A stretch of 64,000 nt of DNA from an uncultured Bacilli bacterium (GTDB taxonomy: Bacteria > Bacillota_I > Bacilli_A > RFN20 > CAG-826): the NCBI GenBank assembly GCA_934140155.1, contig CAKPBC010000001.1, forward strand, positions 558,001-622,000, written 5' to 3'. The notes below the pieces were generated by a model that saw nothing but the letters and a program-made list of their open reading frames with translations, did no database searches and was not told the DNA's origin. The position numbers were made by a program, and so were the translations under genes. Below, one piece after another: positions 55,000 through 63,826 of this stretch. The number at the start of each line of letters is the position of its first letter. Within the stretch, counting starts at the first letter, position 1.

Positions 55000-56183
55000 C
55001 AGGAATTGATATTTTATCGATATTATTATGTATTATCAGTTTAGGAATTTTAGTTATTATTCATGAACTTGGCCACTTTACTATGGCTAAACTTTTTAAC
55101 GTTTATGTTAATGAGTTTTCTATTGGTTTTGGACCACAACTTTTAAAAAAGAAAAAAGGAGAAACAACTTATTCTTTACGCGCTATCCCATTAGGTGGAT
55201 ATGTTTCGATGTTTGGTGAAGGTATGGAAGAAGGACCAGATGGAGAAGAACTTAAAAACATACCTCAAGAACGTAGTTTACTTGGAATTAAAAAATGGAA
55301 ACGCGCCATTATCATGGCGGCAGGTATCATTCTTAACTTTGTCTTAGGATTCTTATTATTCTTTACTAATAATGCTTTCTTTGGACAACCGACATTAAGT
55401 AACCAAGTAACAGTTCAAGAAAAGTCGCCAATTGCGGAAAAAGGTTTAAAGACAGGCGACTATATTATTGAAGTAACAAGAACTTGTAATATTGATGGAA
55501 ACGCTAATGCATGTTCTAGCCTTAAGCCAGTAGAAATTACATCGGAAAATCCTACTGATTTATGGTATAGTGCTCTAGCAATAAAAGTAGATGGAGAAAA
55601 TGGCTATGATATTTCTCCTAAAAATGCTAATGATACATTAACGCTTGCCATTAAATATTATTCAGAAGGTGAGCAACCGAGTGATGCAAAAACCATTGAT
55701 ATTACTTTAACTGTTGATGTGGCAAAAAATGGCACATTATCTTGGAGCAAAATGGGTATTTCTACTTATTATCAATATGTGAGATATAAAAGTTTAGGGG
55801 CTATTTTAGGCGCAACCAATAGAGACTTTGGTGACAACACAGTCTTAATTGCTAAAACACTAGGTGGATTATTTGTTGGTAAAAACTGGGACGCTGTTGG
55901 AGGACCAGTAGCGATATTTACTCAATCATCACAAGTTTTAAAGAGCTATGGTTTTGGTATGTTTATTTATTTATGGGGAGCAATTTCTGTTAACTTAGCA
56001 ATATTTAATTTGTTACCATTCCCAGGATTAGATGGCTGGCATTTATTGGTGGTTATTATTGAAGGAATTACTAAAAAAGAAATTCCAGAAAAAGTAAAAA
56101 ATATTGTTTCAACAATTGGATTAATCTTACTTTTTGGATTAATGATATTTATTATGGGACGAGATATTATACGACTATTTTAG
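54990..56183 (+). CDS. rseP: RIP metalloprotease RseP/RasP (site-2 protease)
   Basis: A 397-residue intramembrane zinc protease. HELGH (residues about 24-28) holds the two His ligands and catalytic Glu; the third ligand is in NLLPFPGLDG near the C-terminus. Between them is a PDZ domain (about 125-240) that opens out of the membrane. It cleaves anti-sigma factors and remnant signal peptides. It overlaps dxr by 10 bases and lies just before polC; the proS gene often found between rseP and polC in Bacillus is absent here. Confidence 0.94.
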   Translation: MYLAGIDILSILLCIISLGILVIIHELGHFTMAKLFNVYVNEFSIGFGPQLLKKKKGETTYSLRAIPLGGYVSMFGEGMEEGPDGEELKNIPQERSLLGIKKWKRAIIMAAGIILNFVLGFLLFFTNNAFFGQPTLSNQVTVQEKSPIAEKGLKTGDYIIEVTRTCNIDGNANACSSLKPVEITSENPTDLWYSALAIKVDGENGYDISPKNANDTLTLAIKYYSEGEQPSDAKTIDITLTVDVAKNGTLSWSKMGISTYYQYVRYKSLGAILGATNRDFGDNTVLIAKTLGGLFVGKNWDAVGGPVAIFTQSSQVLKSYGFGMFIYLWGAISVNLAIFNLLPFPGLDGWHLLVVIIEGITKKEIPEKVKNIVSTIGLILLFGLMIFIMGRDIIRLF

Positions 56184-56202
56184 CGTATTAGGTTTTTGAT
56201 TT

Positions 56203-59200
56203 ATGGAAGATAAAGTATTTGAAAGATTTTTAAAAGGAATGAACATTACTAATATCGAAGACTATGATATGTCTTTTGATTTATGTGAATGGAGCCCAAT
56301 AAAAATTAACAATGAAAAAATATTAACCATGGTAATTAGAAAAGAAATGCCATGGAATTATGACTTATTAAGAAAATTTTTAGGATCATTAAAAAACATT
56401 ACTACTTATAAATATACAATTCAGTATATTTATGATTTTAAACCCAGTGCTGAAGATGTTTATCATTTATTAACGGATTGGTATTTTGCTAATTTCGGCA
56501 TTGCTTTTTTAGAAGATTATAAATTCAACGAAGAAAAACTAATAATTCAAGTCGATGATATCCCTTCAATCACTAATAAATTAAAAGGATTTATCGATTT
56601 ATTAGAAATTATTAATTACGATGATGTATTTGAGATAGCAAATAAATCTATTCAAACTGAAGAAACCGTTTTTGAAGAAAAAGAAACAATAGATGACGAT
56701 GACGAAGAAGAAATTGATGAAGATGAAGCATATCGTTTAGAAATGGAACGTCGTAATCAAGAACGTTTAGAAGCAATGAAAGACGCTGTTGATAACTACG
56801 AACCCTTTAAAGAAAAGAAAGATAGCAGCGGTGGATTTGGAAAATACAAAAAGTTTTGCATTAGGAACATCGATACTAATTCTGAAAATGTCGATTTTGA
56901 TGCCAAAGTATTTTCCTATGAAGAACGCAATACAAAAAAAGGCACAATTATTGCTACATTTGGCGTTGCGGACGCTACAGGAGCAATTCACGTAAAAGTA
57001 TTTGAAAATGCTAAATATTTTACAAAAGAAAAAATTCAAAGTATTAAAATTGGCGCTAATGCTCGAATTCGAGGACATGCTGAATATGATACTTTCGCCA
57101 AAGAATTAAATGTTACTGCGCGTTTTATTGATTTACTTCCTCCTGATGAACCAAGAAAAGATGAAGAGGAAGAAAAACGTGTGGAATTGCATTTACATAC
57201 TAAAATGTCCACAATGGATGGCGTTACTAATATTGAAGATTATATTGCTTTAGCTCATTCAATGGGACACAAAGCAATTGCGGTTACAGATCATGGGGTT
57301 GTACAAGCTTTCCCAGCTGCGCAAAATGCAAGTAAAAAATATGGGAATATTAAAATCCTTTATGGTAGTGAACTTTACATGATTGATGATGAAGTTAATG
57401 CTATTAGAAATCCTTGTGATTTAGAACTTAATAAAGCTACTTATGTAGTATTCGACTTTGAAACAACGGGATTATCAGCAAGATATGATGATATTATCGA
57501 ATTTGGTGCCGTTAAGTTTGAACAAGGTCGTGTCGTGGATTCTAGAGATATATTTGTTGATATTAATAGACCTCTATCAGAAAAAATTAAAGAATTAACT
57601 GGCATTAATGATGCCATGATAAAAGGACAAAATTCCTTAGTAGAAGCAATTCACAAAATTCGTGACTTTGTTGGTGATGCGATATTAGTATCTCATAACG
57701 CGGACTTCGATATTGGATTTTTAAATGCTGCTTGTAAAAAAATTAATGAGCCAATATTTATGAATCCAGTTGTAGATACTTTAGCTTTAGCTAGATTTCT
57801 ATTTCCAGAATCTCGTAACCATCGTTTAGGAACATTATGTCGTAACATGGATGTTGTTTATGATGAAGATGCTGCCCATAGAGCGGACTACGATGCTAGT
57901 GTAACTAATGAAGTATGGCAAGCTATGATTGCGGTTTTAACAAAAGAAAATGCCCATTTAACACATAAAGATTTAGCTAATCTTAAAGCAAGTGATGAAC
58001 ATTATAAACATCTTAGACCTGTACATGTGGTGGCTTTAGCTAAAAATGCTGCGGGTTTAAAAGATTTATTTAAAATTATTTCATTTTCACATATAAATTA
58101 TTTTGCTAACATACCAAAAGTACCACGCAGTTTGTTGGTTAAATATCGTGAAAATTTATTATTAGGTAGTGCTTGTTTTAATGGTGAAGTATTTGATACC
58201 GCTCGTACAAGAACAAAAGAAGTATTACAAAAAGTAGTTAGTTTTTATGACTATATTGAGGTACAACCAACAGAAAATTATTCATATTTAATTAATATGG
58301 GTGATATTAAAGATGAAGAAGAATGTCATCAATATGTAAGAGATATAATTGAAGCTGCGGACGCTGCAGGTAAAGTAGTTGTGGCAACAGGAGACGTCCA
58401 TTATCTTAATCCGGAAGATAAAAGGTACCGTGATGTATTTATTTCCGCAAAAGCAATCGGAAATATTAATCACCCATTAATGCCTTATGCTCGTGAAAAT
58501 ATGGATTATTTTGAAAATCCAGATCAACATTATCGTACAACAAGAGAAATGCTTGATGCGTTTGAATATTTAGGAAAAGAAAAAGCAAAAGAAATAGTTG
58601 TAACAAATACAAATAAAATTGTGGATATGATTGATGTATTAGAACCAATTAAATCTAAACTTTATACTCCAACTATTGAAAACTGTGAAAACTTGTTAAA
58701 AGATTTATGCTATTCTAATGCTCATAAAAAATATGGTGATCCATTACCACCAATTGTGGCTGAACGTCTAGAAAAAGAACTTAATGGTATTATTAATAAC
58801 GGATATTCGGTTATTTATTATATTGCTCATAAAATTATTCATAAGGCTAATGAAGATGGCTACATGGTTGGTTCAAGAGGATCAGTCGGTTCATCATTCG
58901 TTGCCACCATGGCGGATATTACAGAAGTTAATGCTTTGCCTCCTCATTATCTATGTCCAAACTGTAAACATAGTGAATTTGAAGGTATTCCTCAAGTATC
59001 ATCAGGATTTGATTTACCAGAAAAAGATTGTCCAATATGTGGACATAAGATGATTCATGATGGACAAAATATTCCATTTGCTACATTCTTAGGATTTAAC
59101 GCTGATAAAGTTCCAGATATTGACTTAAACTTCCCAGGCGACTATCAACCAATCGCACACCTTTACACTAAAGAATTATTAGGTGCGGGAAATGTCTTTA

Positions 59201-60576
59201 AAGCTGGTACTATTGAAACTGTTGCGGAGAAAAACGCTTATGGTTACGCTAAAGGATATTTTGAAAGAGTCGGACCTAAAATTGGAAAAAGCCTCGATAA
59301 AATATCTAAAGCAGAAATTGAATACTTAGCAAAAGGATGTACGGGTGTTAAAAGAACAACTGGTCAACATCCAGGCGGTATTGTTGTTATTCCAAAAGAT
59401 TATGAAGTTTATGATTTTACTCCAATTCAATATCCTGCTGATGATAAAGAAGCCGCTTGGAAAACAACACACTTTGATTTCCACGCTATTCACGATAACG
59501 TTTTAAAACTGGATTTATTAGGCCACGTTGATCCAATGGCACTTAAGATGATGGCGGATACAACGGGAATTGATGTCAAAACTATTCCTTTAAATGATCC
59601 AGAAACGTTATCAATATTCTCTAGTGATGTGGCTTTAAAAAGACACTCAAATTATTTACATGAAACTACTGGTGCTTTAGGTATTCCAGAGTTTGGTACT
59701 AATATGGGACGTCAAATGTTAAAAGAAACATCACCTAAATTATTCTCGGATTTATTAATTCTTTCTGGCTTATCACATGGTACTGGTGTTTGGGCGGGAA
59801 ATGCGGAAGAATTAATTCGTAATGGTACTTGTACTTTACGTGAAGTTATCGGATGTCGTGATGATATTATGACTTATTTATCCGCGAAAGGTGTTCCGCC
59901 TTTAACATCGTTTAAAATCATGGAAGATGTTCGTAAAGGTAAAAAAGTAAAACCAGAATATGAGCAAATAATGCGTGAAAATAATGTACCAGATTATTAC
60001 ATTGATTCATGTAATAAGATTCAATACATGTTTCCTAAAGCTCACGCAACAGCATATGTTATGATGGCTATTCGTGTAGGTTGGTTTAAAGTACATATGC
60101 CATTATATTACTACGCTACATTCTTAACTGTTCGTTCAAAGCAATTTGAACTTGAAACTATGATTAGTGGTGAAAAAGCAATCATTAAACGTTTAGAAGA
60201 AATTAAAGCAAAAGGCTTTGATGCTTCCGCAAAAGAAGTAGATATTGAAAAAACACTGACAATTTGCTTAGAGATGGCAGAAAGAGGATTCTCATTCTCT
60301 AATATTGATTTATATAAATCAGATGCTTCTAGATTCTTAGTAGATGAAAAGAATAAATGTTTAATTCCACCATTTATTGCTATTGATGGACTTGGAGAAG
60401 CCGCGGCGGTTTCAGTAATTGAAGCAAGAAAAAACGGCGAATTCTTATCAAAAGAAGACTTGCTTGCTAAAACAAAATTATCACAAACTCACGTGGCAAA
60501 ATTATCTGAACTACATGCTTTAGATAATTTAGCTGAAACAAATCAAATGGATTTATTTTCGTTTTTTAACATTTGA
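56203..60576 (+). CDS. polC: DNA polymerase III alpha subunit, Gram-positive type PolC
   Basis: A 1457-residue replicative polymerase. In order: N-terminal domain with OB fold (about 210-310), PHP domain (from HLHTKM at 330), an inserted DEDDh proofreading exonuclease (VVFDFETTGLS at 415; HRADYDA near 560), the rest of PHP, then the polymerase palm with the VPDIDLNF motif (D972, D974), a Cys4 zinc knuckle (CPNCKH...CPICGH), and the fingers and C-terminal region to 1457. The PHP-with-exonuclease layout is diagnostic for PolC and for Bacillota. It is the last gene of the uppS operon, followed by a terminator. Ends with TGA. Confidence 0.97.
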   Translation: MEDKVFERFLKGMNITNIEDYDMSFDLCEWSPIKINNEKILTMVIRKEMPWNYDLLRKFLGSLKNITTYKYTIQYIYDFKPSAEDVYHLLTDWYFANFGIAFLEDYKFNEEKLIIQVDDIPSITNKLKGFIDLLEIINYDDVFEIANKSIQTEETVFEEKETIDDDDEEEIDEDEAYRLEMERRNQERLEAMKDAVDNYEPFKEKKDSSGGFGKYKKFCIRNIDTNSENVDFDAKVFSYEERNTKKGTIIATFGVADATGAIHVKVFENAKYFTKEKIQSIKIGANARIRGHAEYDTFAKELNVTARFIDLLPPDEPRKDEEEEKRVELHLHTKMSTMDGVTNIEDYIALAHSMGHKAIAVTDHGVVQAFPAAQNASKKYGNIKILYGSELYMIDDEVNAIRNPCDLELNKATYVVFDFETTGLSARYDDIIEFGAVKFEQGRVVDSRDIFVDINRPLSEKIKELTGINDAMIKGQNSLVEAIHKIRDFVGDAILVSHNADFDIGFLNAACKKINEPIFMNPVVDTLALARFLFPESRNHRLGTLCRNMDVVYDEDAAHRADYDASVTNEVWQAMIAVLTKENAHLTHKDLANLKASDEHYKHLRPVHVVALAKNAAGLKDLFKIISFSHINYFANIPKVPRSLLVKYRENLLLGSACFNGEVFDTARTRTKEVLQKVVSFYDYIEVQPTENYSYLINMGDIKDEEECHQYVRDIIEAADAAGKVVVATGDVHYLNPEDKRYRDVFISAKAIGNINHPLMPYARENMDYFENPDQHYRTTREMLDAFEYLGKEKAKEIVVTNTNKIVDMIDVLEPIKSKLYTPTIENCENLLKDLCYSNAHKKYGDPLPPIVAERLEKELNGIINNGYSVIYYIAHKIIHKANEDGYMVGSRGSVGSSFVATMADITEVNALPPHYLCPNCKHSEFEGIPQVSSGFDLPEKDCPICGHKMIHDGQNIPFATFLGFNADKVPDIDLNFPGDYQPIAHLYTKELLGAGNVFKAGTIETVAEKNAYGYAKGYFERVGPKIGKSLDKISKAEIEYLAKGCTGVKRTTGQHPGGIVVIPKDYEVYDFTPIQYPADDKEAAWKTTHFDFHAIHDNVLKLDLLGHVDPMALKMMADTTGIDVKTIPLNDPETLSIFSSDVALKRHSNYLHETTGALGIPEFGTNMGRQMLKETSPKLFSDLLILSGLSHGTGVWAGNAEELIRNGTCTLREVIGCRDDIMTYLSAKGVPPLTSFKIMEDVRKGKKVKPEYEQIMRENNVPDYYIDSCNKIQYMFPKAHATAYVMMAIRVGWFKVHMPLYYYATFLTVRSKQFELETMISGEKAIIKRLEEIKAKGFDASAKEVDIEKTLTICLEMAERGFSFSNIDLYKSDASRFLVDEKNKCLIPPFIAIDGLGEAAAVSVIEARKNGEFLSKEDLLAKTKLSQTHVAKLSELHALDNLAETNQMDLFSFFNI

Positions 60577-60586
60577 TATATAATAT

Positions 60587-60607
60587 AAAAGGCCTTGAGC
60601 CTTTTTA
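60587..60607 (+). terminator. polC terminator
   Basis: AAAAGGC (60587-60593) pairs with GCCTTTT (60599-60605). Confidence 0.8.
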
Positions 60608-60608
60608 T

Positions 60609-60684
60609 CGGGACGTAGCACAATTGGTAGTGCGCTTGCTTCGGGAGCAAGAGGTCGTGCGTTCGATTCGCATCGTCCCGACCA
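60609..60684 (+). tRNA. tRNA-Pro (anticodon CGG)
   Basis: The acceptor stem CGGGACG (60609-60615) pairs with CGTCCCG (60674-60680), followed by encoded ACCA. The anticodon stem CTTGC/GCAAG frames a 7-nt loop TTCGGGA with anticodon CGG, which reads the Pro codon CCG. D-arm AGCACAATTGGTAGTGC and T-arm loop GTTCGATTC are standard. Only 76 nt and starts 2 bases after the polC terminator. Confidence 0.95.
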
Positions 60685-60697
60685 TTTAGATTGAATT

Positions 60698-60730
60698 AGT
60701 TCGATTCCTATACTTGGTTCGAACTTTTTT
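60698..60730 (+). terminator. Terminator after tRNA-Pro
   Basis: AGTTCG (60698-60703) pairs with CGAACT (60720-60725), followed by T's. The T run runs into the first operator copy. Confidence 0.7.
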
Positions 60731-60802
60731 ATTGCTCATATTTATTGCTCACTTTTATTGATTTATTGCTCACTTTTTGATATTATAAAGGTGAGCAATA
60801 AA
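60728..60802 (+). promoter_or_regulatory. Promoter with four TTTATTGCTCA operator copies
   Basis: Three direct copies of TTTATTGCTCA at 60728-60738, 60741-60751 and 60762-60772 and one inverted copy TGAGCAATAAA at 60792-60802. Copies 2 and 3 are 21 bp apart, about two helical turns. They bracket a promoter, TTGATT (60758-60763), 17 bp, TATTAT (60781-60786), and the inverted copy overlaps the ribosome-binding site. This is a strong candidate for autorepression. Confidence 0.7.
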
Positions 60803-60814
60803 GGAGATACTCTT

Positions 60815-62215
60815 ATGGATATAGAATTTTTTAAAGAACTTATTCAGTATGAATATGAAAAAGAATGGATTGAGTTTAAAGAAAATTGGTATAACAGAGA
60901 AGAAATAGGAGAGTACATTTCGGCGTTATCGAATGTTGCAACTATTTGTGGTGTACCATACTCTTATATGATATGGGGCATAAAAGATAAAACGCATGAA
61001 GTAATAGGAACATCATTTAATTTTGATAAAGAAGAAAAAGGTGAGTCTTTAAAACATTACCTATCTAGAAACTTAACGCCTTCTATTTTATATACTTTTG
61101 AAGAACTTGAATATTTAGAAAAAAGAGTTGTTATTTTAACAATATCAGCAGCCAAATTGGTTCCAACAGAGTTTAATAAAGAAAGATTTATAAGAATAGG
61201 ATCTAGTAAAGAACAATTAAGAAAATTCCCTATTATTGAAGCATCATTATGGGAAAAACTTAGAAAAGTTAATGATTCCATTTTAAATCACGAAGCTCCA
61301 AGACAAGATTTAACTTTTAATAAACTTCTCCTTTATTACATGACAAAAGACTTACCTTTAAAAACAAATACTTTTAAAGAAGATTTATTCTTTTATGTAC
61401 CTAATACTAAAAAATATAATCTCTTAGCGTATTTAATGGCAGATAAGAATAATGTAATTATGCGAGTATCTGTCTTTGAAGGAACAAAGAAGTCAGATAA
61501 CCTTTATTCAATTAAAGAATTTGGAAATCAATGCATAATTTATACAATCGATCAAGTCCTTGAATACTGTAATATCATTAATGTGATGCAAAATGATGAA
61601 TCTAATAGAGTTGTAGAAAGAAAAGAAATTCCTCTTTTTGATTCTAAAGCTTTAAGAGAAGCAATTCTTAATGCATTTATTCATAATGATTGGTTAGACT
61701 TAAATGCTCCGATGGTTTCTGTTTTTAATGATAGAATTGATATATTATCATATGGAACACTTCCTAATGGGCAGACTATTGAAGGATTTTATGCCGGAAA
61801 AAGTAAGCCGAGATGTAGGGAACTTTCTGATATATTCTTGCAATTAAGAATTAGTGAAAGATCTGGCCGAGGTGTTAATAAAATAGTGGATGTTTATGGC
61901 AAAGATGCATTTACTTTCGGACAAGATTATATAAAAGTGTCGATTAAATACAACCGCCTTCTTGCTCACAAATCAAAAAAACGTGAGCAAGAAAGTGAGC
62001 AAGAAAAAAATAAAAAAATAAGTAAACCTCAGTTAAATATGAATAGAATTGTTTCCGAAATGCGAAATAATCCTAGTGTTACTACGATAGAATTAATAAA
62101 TATTTTAGGATTAAAAAAGACATCAATTCAAAAATATATTCGTATATTACAAGAAAACGGAGTAGTTAAACGTGTTGGTGCAAATAAAAACGGATATTGG
62201 GATGTTTTAAAATAA
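60815..62215 (+). CDS. AlbA_2/Schlafen-type DNA-binding ATPase regulator
   Basis: A 466-residue protein. The start at 60815 has AAGGAGA upstream. The N-terminal AlbA_2 (Schlafen-like) domain covers about 10-145 (EWIEFKENW, IWGIKD). The middle (about 280-385) resembles a degenerate GHKL/HATPase (ALREAILNAFIHNDW, RSGRGVNKI). A repetitive charged linker (about 388-405) and a C-terminal winged helix (about 410-466) complete it. The DNA coding for the linker has two tandem copies of GTGAGCAAGAAA (61983-62006) and an opposite TTGCTCAC (61972-61979), similar to the operator copies upstream. These proteins are regulators of unknown input; here it probably controls itself. Confidence 0.75.
   Translation: MDIEFFKELIQYEYEKEWIEFKENWYNREEIGEYISALSNVATICGVPYSYMIWGIKDKTHEVIGTSFNFDKEEKGESLKHYLSRNLTPSILYTFEELEYLEKRVVILTISAAKLVPTEFNKERFIRIGSSKEQLRKFPIIEASLWEKLRKVNDSILNHEAPRQDLTFNKLLLYYMTKDLPLKTNTFKEDLFFYVPNTKKYNLLAYLMADKNNVIMRVSVFEGTKKSDNLYSIKEFGNQCIIYTIDQVLEYCNIINVMQNDESNRVVERKEIPLFDSKALREAILNAFIHNDWLDLNAPMVSVFNDRIDILSYGTLPNGQTIEGFYAGKSKPRCRELSDIFLQLRISERSGRGVNKIVDVYGKDAFTFGQDYIKVSIKYNRLLAHKSKKREQESEQEKNKKISKPQLNMNRIVSEMRNNPSVTTIELINILGLKKTSIQKYIRILQENGVVKRVGANKNGYWDVLK
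61972..62006 (+). repeat. Operator-like repeats within the AlbA_2 linker coding region
   Basis: TTGCTCAC at 61972-61979, then GTGAGCAAGAAA at 61983-61994 and 61995-62006. The repeat unit is the reverse complement of the upstream operator TTTATTGCTCAC, with one change (T to G). Confidence 0.65.
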
Positions 62216-62246
62216 AAAATAGGAGAGATAAGAAAAGGGAAAAAAT
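62174..62246 (+). repeat. Direct repeat A (pairs with 62588-62660)
   Basis: 73 bases aligned with three mismatches to 62588-62660. It covers the last codons of the AlbA_2 gene, its 3' spacer, and the start region of a following gene. Confidence 0.8.
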
Positions 62247-62274
62247 TGAATATGAGAATTATAATGACTCATGA
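62236..62274 (+). pseudogene. Remnant of the start of a small membrane-protein gene
   Basis: AGG at 62236, in the place of an ATG, is followed by codons for EKIEYENYNDS and a TGA. Compare the intact gene at 62650: MEKIIKQTIEYENYKQS. The start codon is lost and a 12-to-14-base deletion follows. Confidence 0.65.
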
Positions 62275-62365
62275 ATCGCATTTTAGAAAACGGACAAAAA
62301 AATGGAAAAATTCTAAAAATTATTTAGGCTCTTTAATTTTTTTGGCCTTAAGTGTTAATAATTAA

Positions 62366-62629
62366 AATGATTTTACACTTGAATTCTCTAGAATAGATAG
62401 AAATAAAGCTGGCGAAATAAATGGCGAAATAAATGGCGAAATATCAGAAGAAGAATTCTCTGTTTTAAGTGTTTTTAAAACTAATAAAAATGCGACAAAA
62501 GATGAAGTTATCAAACAAACCGGTATTTCAAGTAGAACAATTGATAGAATTATTAAATCGTTGAAAGAAAAAGAATTGCTGAAAAGGGTTGGTGCAAATA
62601 AAAACGGCTATTGGAATGTTTTAAAATAA
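62366..62629 (+). pseudogene. Decayed AlbA_2 paralogue: linker and winged-helix end
   Basis: An open segment of 87 codons without a start, bounded by a TAA at 62363-62365. It reads a linker encoded by 12-nt repeats (GGCGAAATAAAT at 62411-62422 and 62423-62434, then a partial copy), followed by a winged helix (SRTIDRIIKSLKEKELLKRV) and ends GANKNGYWNVLK, nearly identical to the intact regulator ending GANKNGYWDVLK. The rest of the gene is missing. Confidence 0.7.
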
Positions 62630-62660
62630 AAAATAGGAGAGATAAGAAAATGGAAAAAAT
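62588..62660 (+). repeat. Direct repeat B (pairs with 62174-62246)
   Basis: Second copy of the 73-base repeat. In this copy the following gene has kept its ATG at 62650. Confidence 0.8.
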
Positions 62661-63111
62661 AATAAAACAAACAATTGAATATGAAAATTATAAACAAAGC
62701 TTTTTTATAATGATTGGAATGTTTTGTGTTTTAACTATATTATTTACTATACCTTTTTTGACTTTATATTTTACTAAATCTGATAATAGATATTTGATTG
62801 CTTTTATAGTGTTTATGGCACTTAATATTATAATTTGTTTACCATTCATAATATACAATATATATCGCATGCATTTTATTACGCAAATGGGAAAGAAAAT
62901 GAAGATAACTGAAGTGGAACTAAATAATTCAAATTCAGGAGTTTATGGATTAATGCGCTTTTATATTAATATTCCTAATTCTAATGGGAAAATTAAAGAA
63001 AAGAAAAGTTTATGTACAATGCGTGGAAGTCTTTTTAATCGGTATCAAAATAAAAAAGTAAAAATTTGTTATTTAGATAATTATGAATATTTCTTTATTG
63101 TCAAAGAATAA
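62650..63111 (+). CDS. Small two-helix membrane protein, unknown
   Basis: A 153-residue protein with two predicted helices (about 15-37 and 45-70) and a C-terminal soluble part with beta strands. The start at 62650 has AGGAG upstream. The next-upstream decayed copy shows that this gene usually follows an AlbA_2 regulator. I recognise no family. It is followed by a terminator at 63138. Confidence 0.55.
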   Translation: MEKIIKQTIEYENYKQSFFIMIGMFCVLTILFTIPFLTLYFTKSDNRYLIAFIVFMALNIIICLPFIIYNIYRMHFITQMGKKMKITEVELNNSNSGVYGLMRFYINIPNSNGKIKEKKSLCTMRGSLFNRYQNKKVKICYLDNYEYFFIVKE

Positions 63112-63137
63112 ATATAACATCATTATTTAGGTGTAAG

Positions 63138-63163
63138 TCTCTAATGAAAATTGGAGATTTTTT
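63138..63163 (+). terminator. Intrinsic terminator
   Basis: TCTCTAAT (63138-63145) pairs with ATTGGAGA (63150-63157), one T:G pair, followed by six T's. Confidence 0.75.
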
Positions 63164-63201
63164 GATGACACTTTAAAATATGTACAATGTTCAAAAATAT
63201 G

Positions 63202-63233
63202 TTGACAAAAATCGTCGGGGGGGGGGGTATGAT
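63202..63233 (+). promoter_or_regulatory. Promoter with an 11-G tract in the spacer
   Basis: A perfect TTGACA (63202-63207) and TATGAT (63228-63233) are separated by 20 bases that contain eleven consecutive G's (63217-63227). Long G runs are very rare in such AT-rich DNA. The start of transcription would be about 63240, just before AAAGAGG (63242-63248). Confidence 0.7.
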
Positions 63234-63255
63234 ATATGAGAAAAGAGGTTTTTAT

Positions 63256-63792
63256 ATGAAAAAAGAAAAAAGTTTAAAGGCACTAAGCATTAAGGCTGTA
63301 GTCTTTAGTGCAATTGTTGCGGCTTTCGCGTTGTTTTGTGATCCGCTAAGTCTAACATTTAACATTTTTAGAGGAGATAAAGTAATATTTAACTTTTTTA
63401 CAATTGCAGTGCCAAGATATGACTATGCGCCAGAAGATATTGCATTACTATATTATGGGGCAAATGTCATTATCGTTTTACTAGTTGTTGCTACACTTGT
63501 TTTAAGTATTTTAGCTTTATTAAATCAAAAAGGTAAGATGGTAAATGCCACTAACGGAATTACTAAAGCATTAAAAATTGTTTCAAAACTTGCATTTGGT
63601 TTAGGCGCTTTCCTTGCTAACATTGTTAATGTTGCTTTAGGTTTTATTACTTGTGGTGGAAATGGTGTTGTTACCCTTATTATTTATTTCGTTATTCTTA
63701 TTTTAGCATCAATTATGAATACAACATGTAAGAATTACGCAAATAGAATTCTTCCAGCTAAACAAAATAAAGCAGTTGCTGAAAATAAATAA
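63256..63792 (+). CDS. Membrane protein downstream of the poly-G promoter
   Basis: A 178-residue protein with four predicted helices (about 10-30, 65-88, 100-122 and 135-160). The ATG at 63256 follows AAAGAGG at a good distance. An in-frame ATG at 63229 lies in the -10 box and is unlikely. The extracellular loop (about 32-60) contains FNIFRGDKVIFNFF and PRYDYAPED. No family is recognised. It shares a leader region with the following lipoprotein gene. Confidence 0.6.
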   Translation: MKKEKSLKALSIKAVVFSAIVAAFALFCDPLSLTFNIFRGDKVIFNFFTIAVPRYDYAPEDIALLYYGANVIIVLLVVATLVLSILALLNQKGKMVNATNGITKALKIVSKLAFGLGAFLANIVNVALGFITCGGNGVVTLIIYFVILILASIMNTTCKNYANRILPAKQNKAVAENK

Positions 63793-63826
63793 TTAAAAAA
63801 TAAGTTGATAGAAAGAGGAAAAAACT

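Noticed and set aside
60609..60684. tRNA-Pro as an integration site of a mobile element
   Set aside because: The accessory region follows the tRNA, but I see no repeat of the tRNA 3' end downstream in the window and no integrase gene beside it.
62366..62629. Stand-alone winged-helix gene
   Set aside because: No start codon or ribosome-binding site in frame, and it matches the end of the neighbouring AlbA_2 gene.
63187..63256. A longer reading frame for the 63256 gene that translates through the G-tract as four Gly
   Set aside because: It has no ribosome-binding site at 63187, and the TTGACA/TATGAT pair sits inside it, so the G-tract is better read as promoter spacer than as coding sequence.
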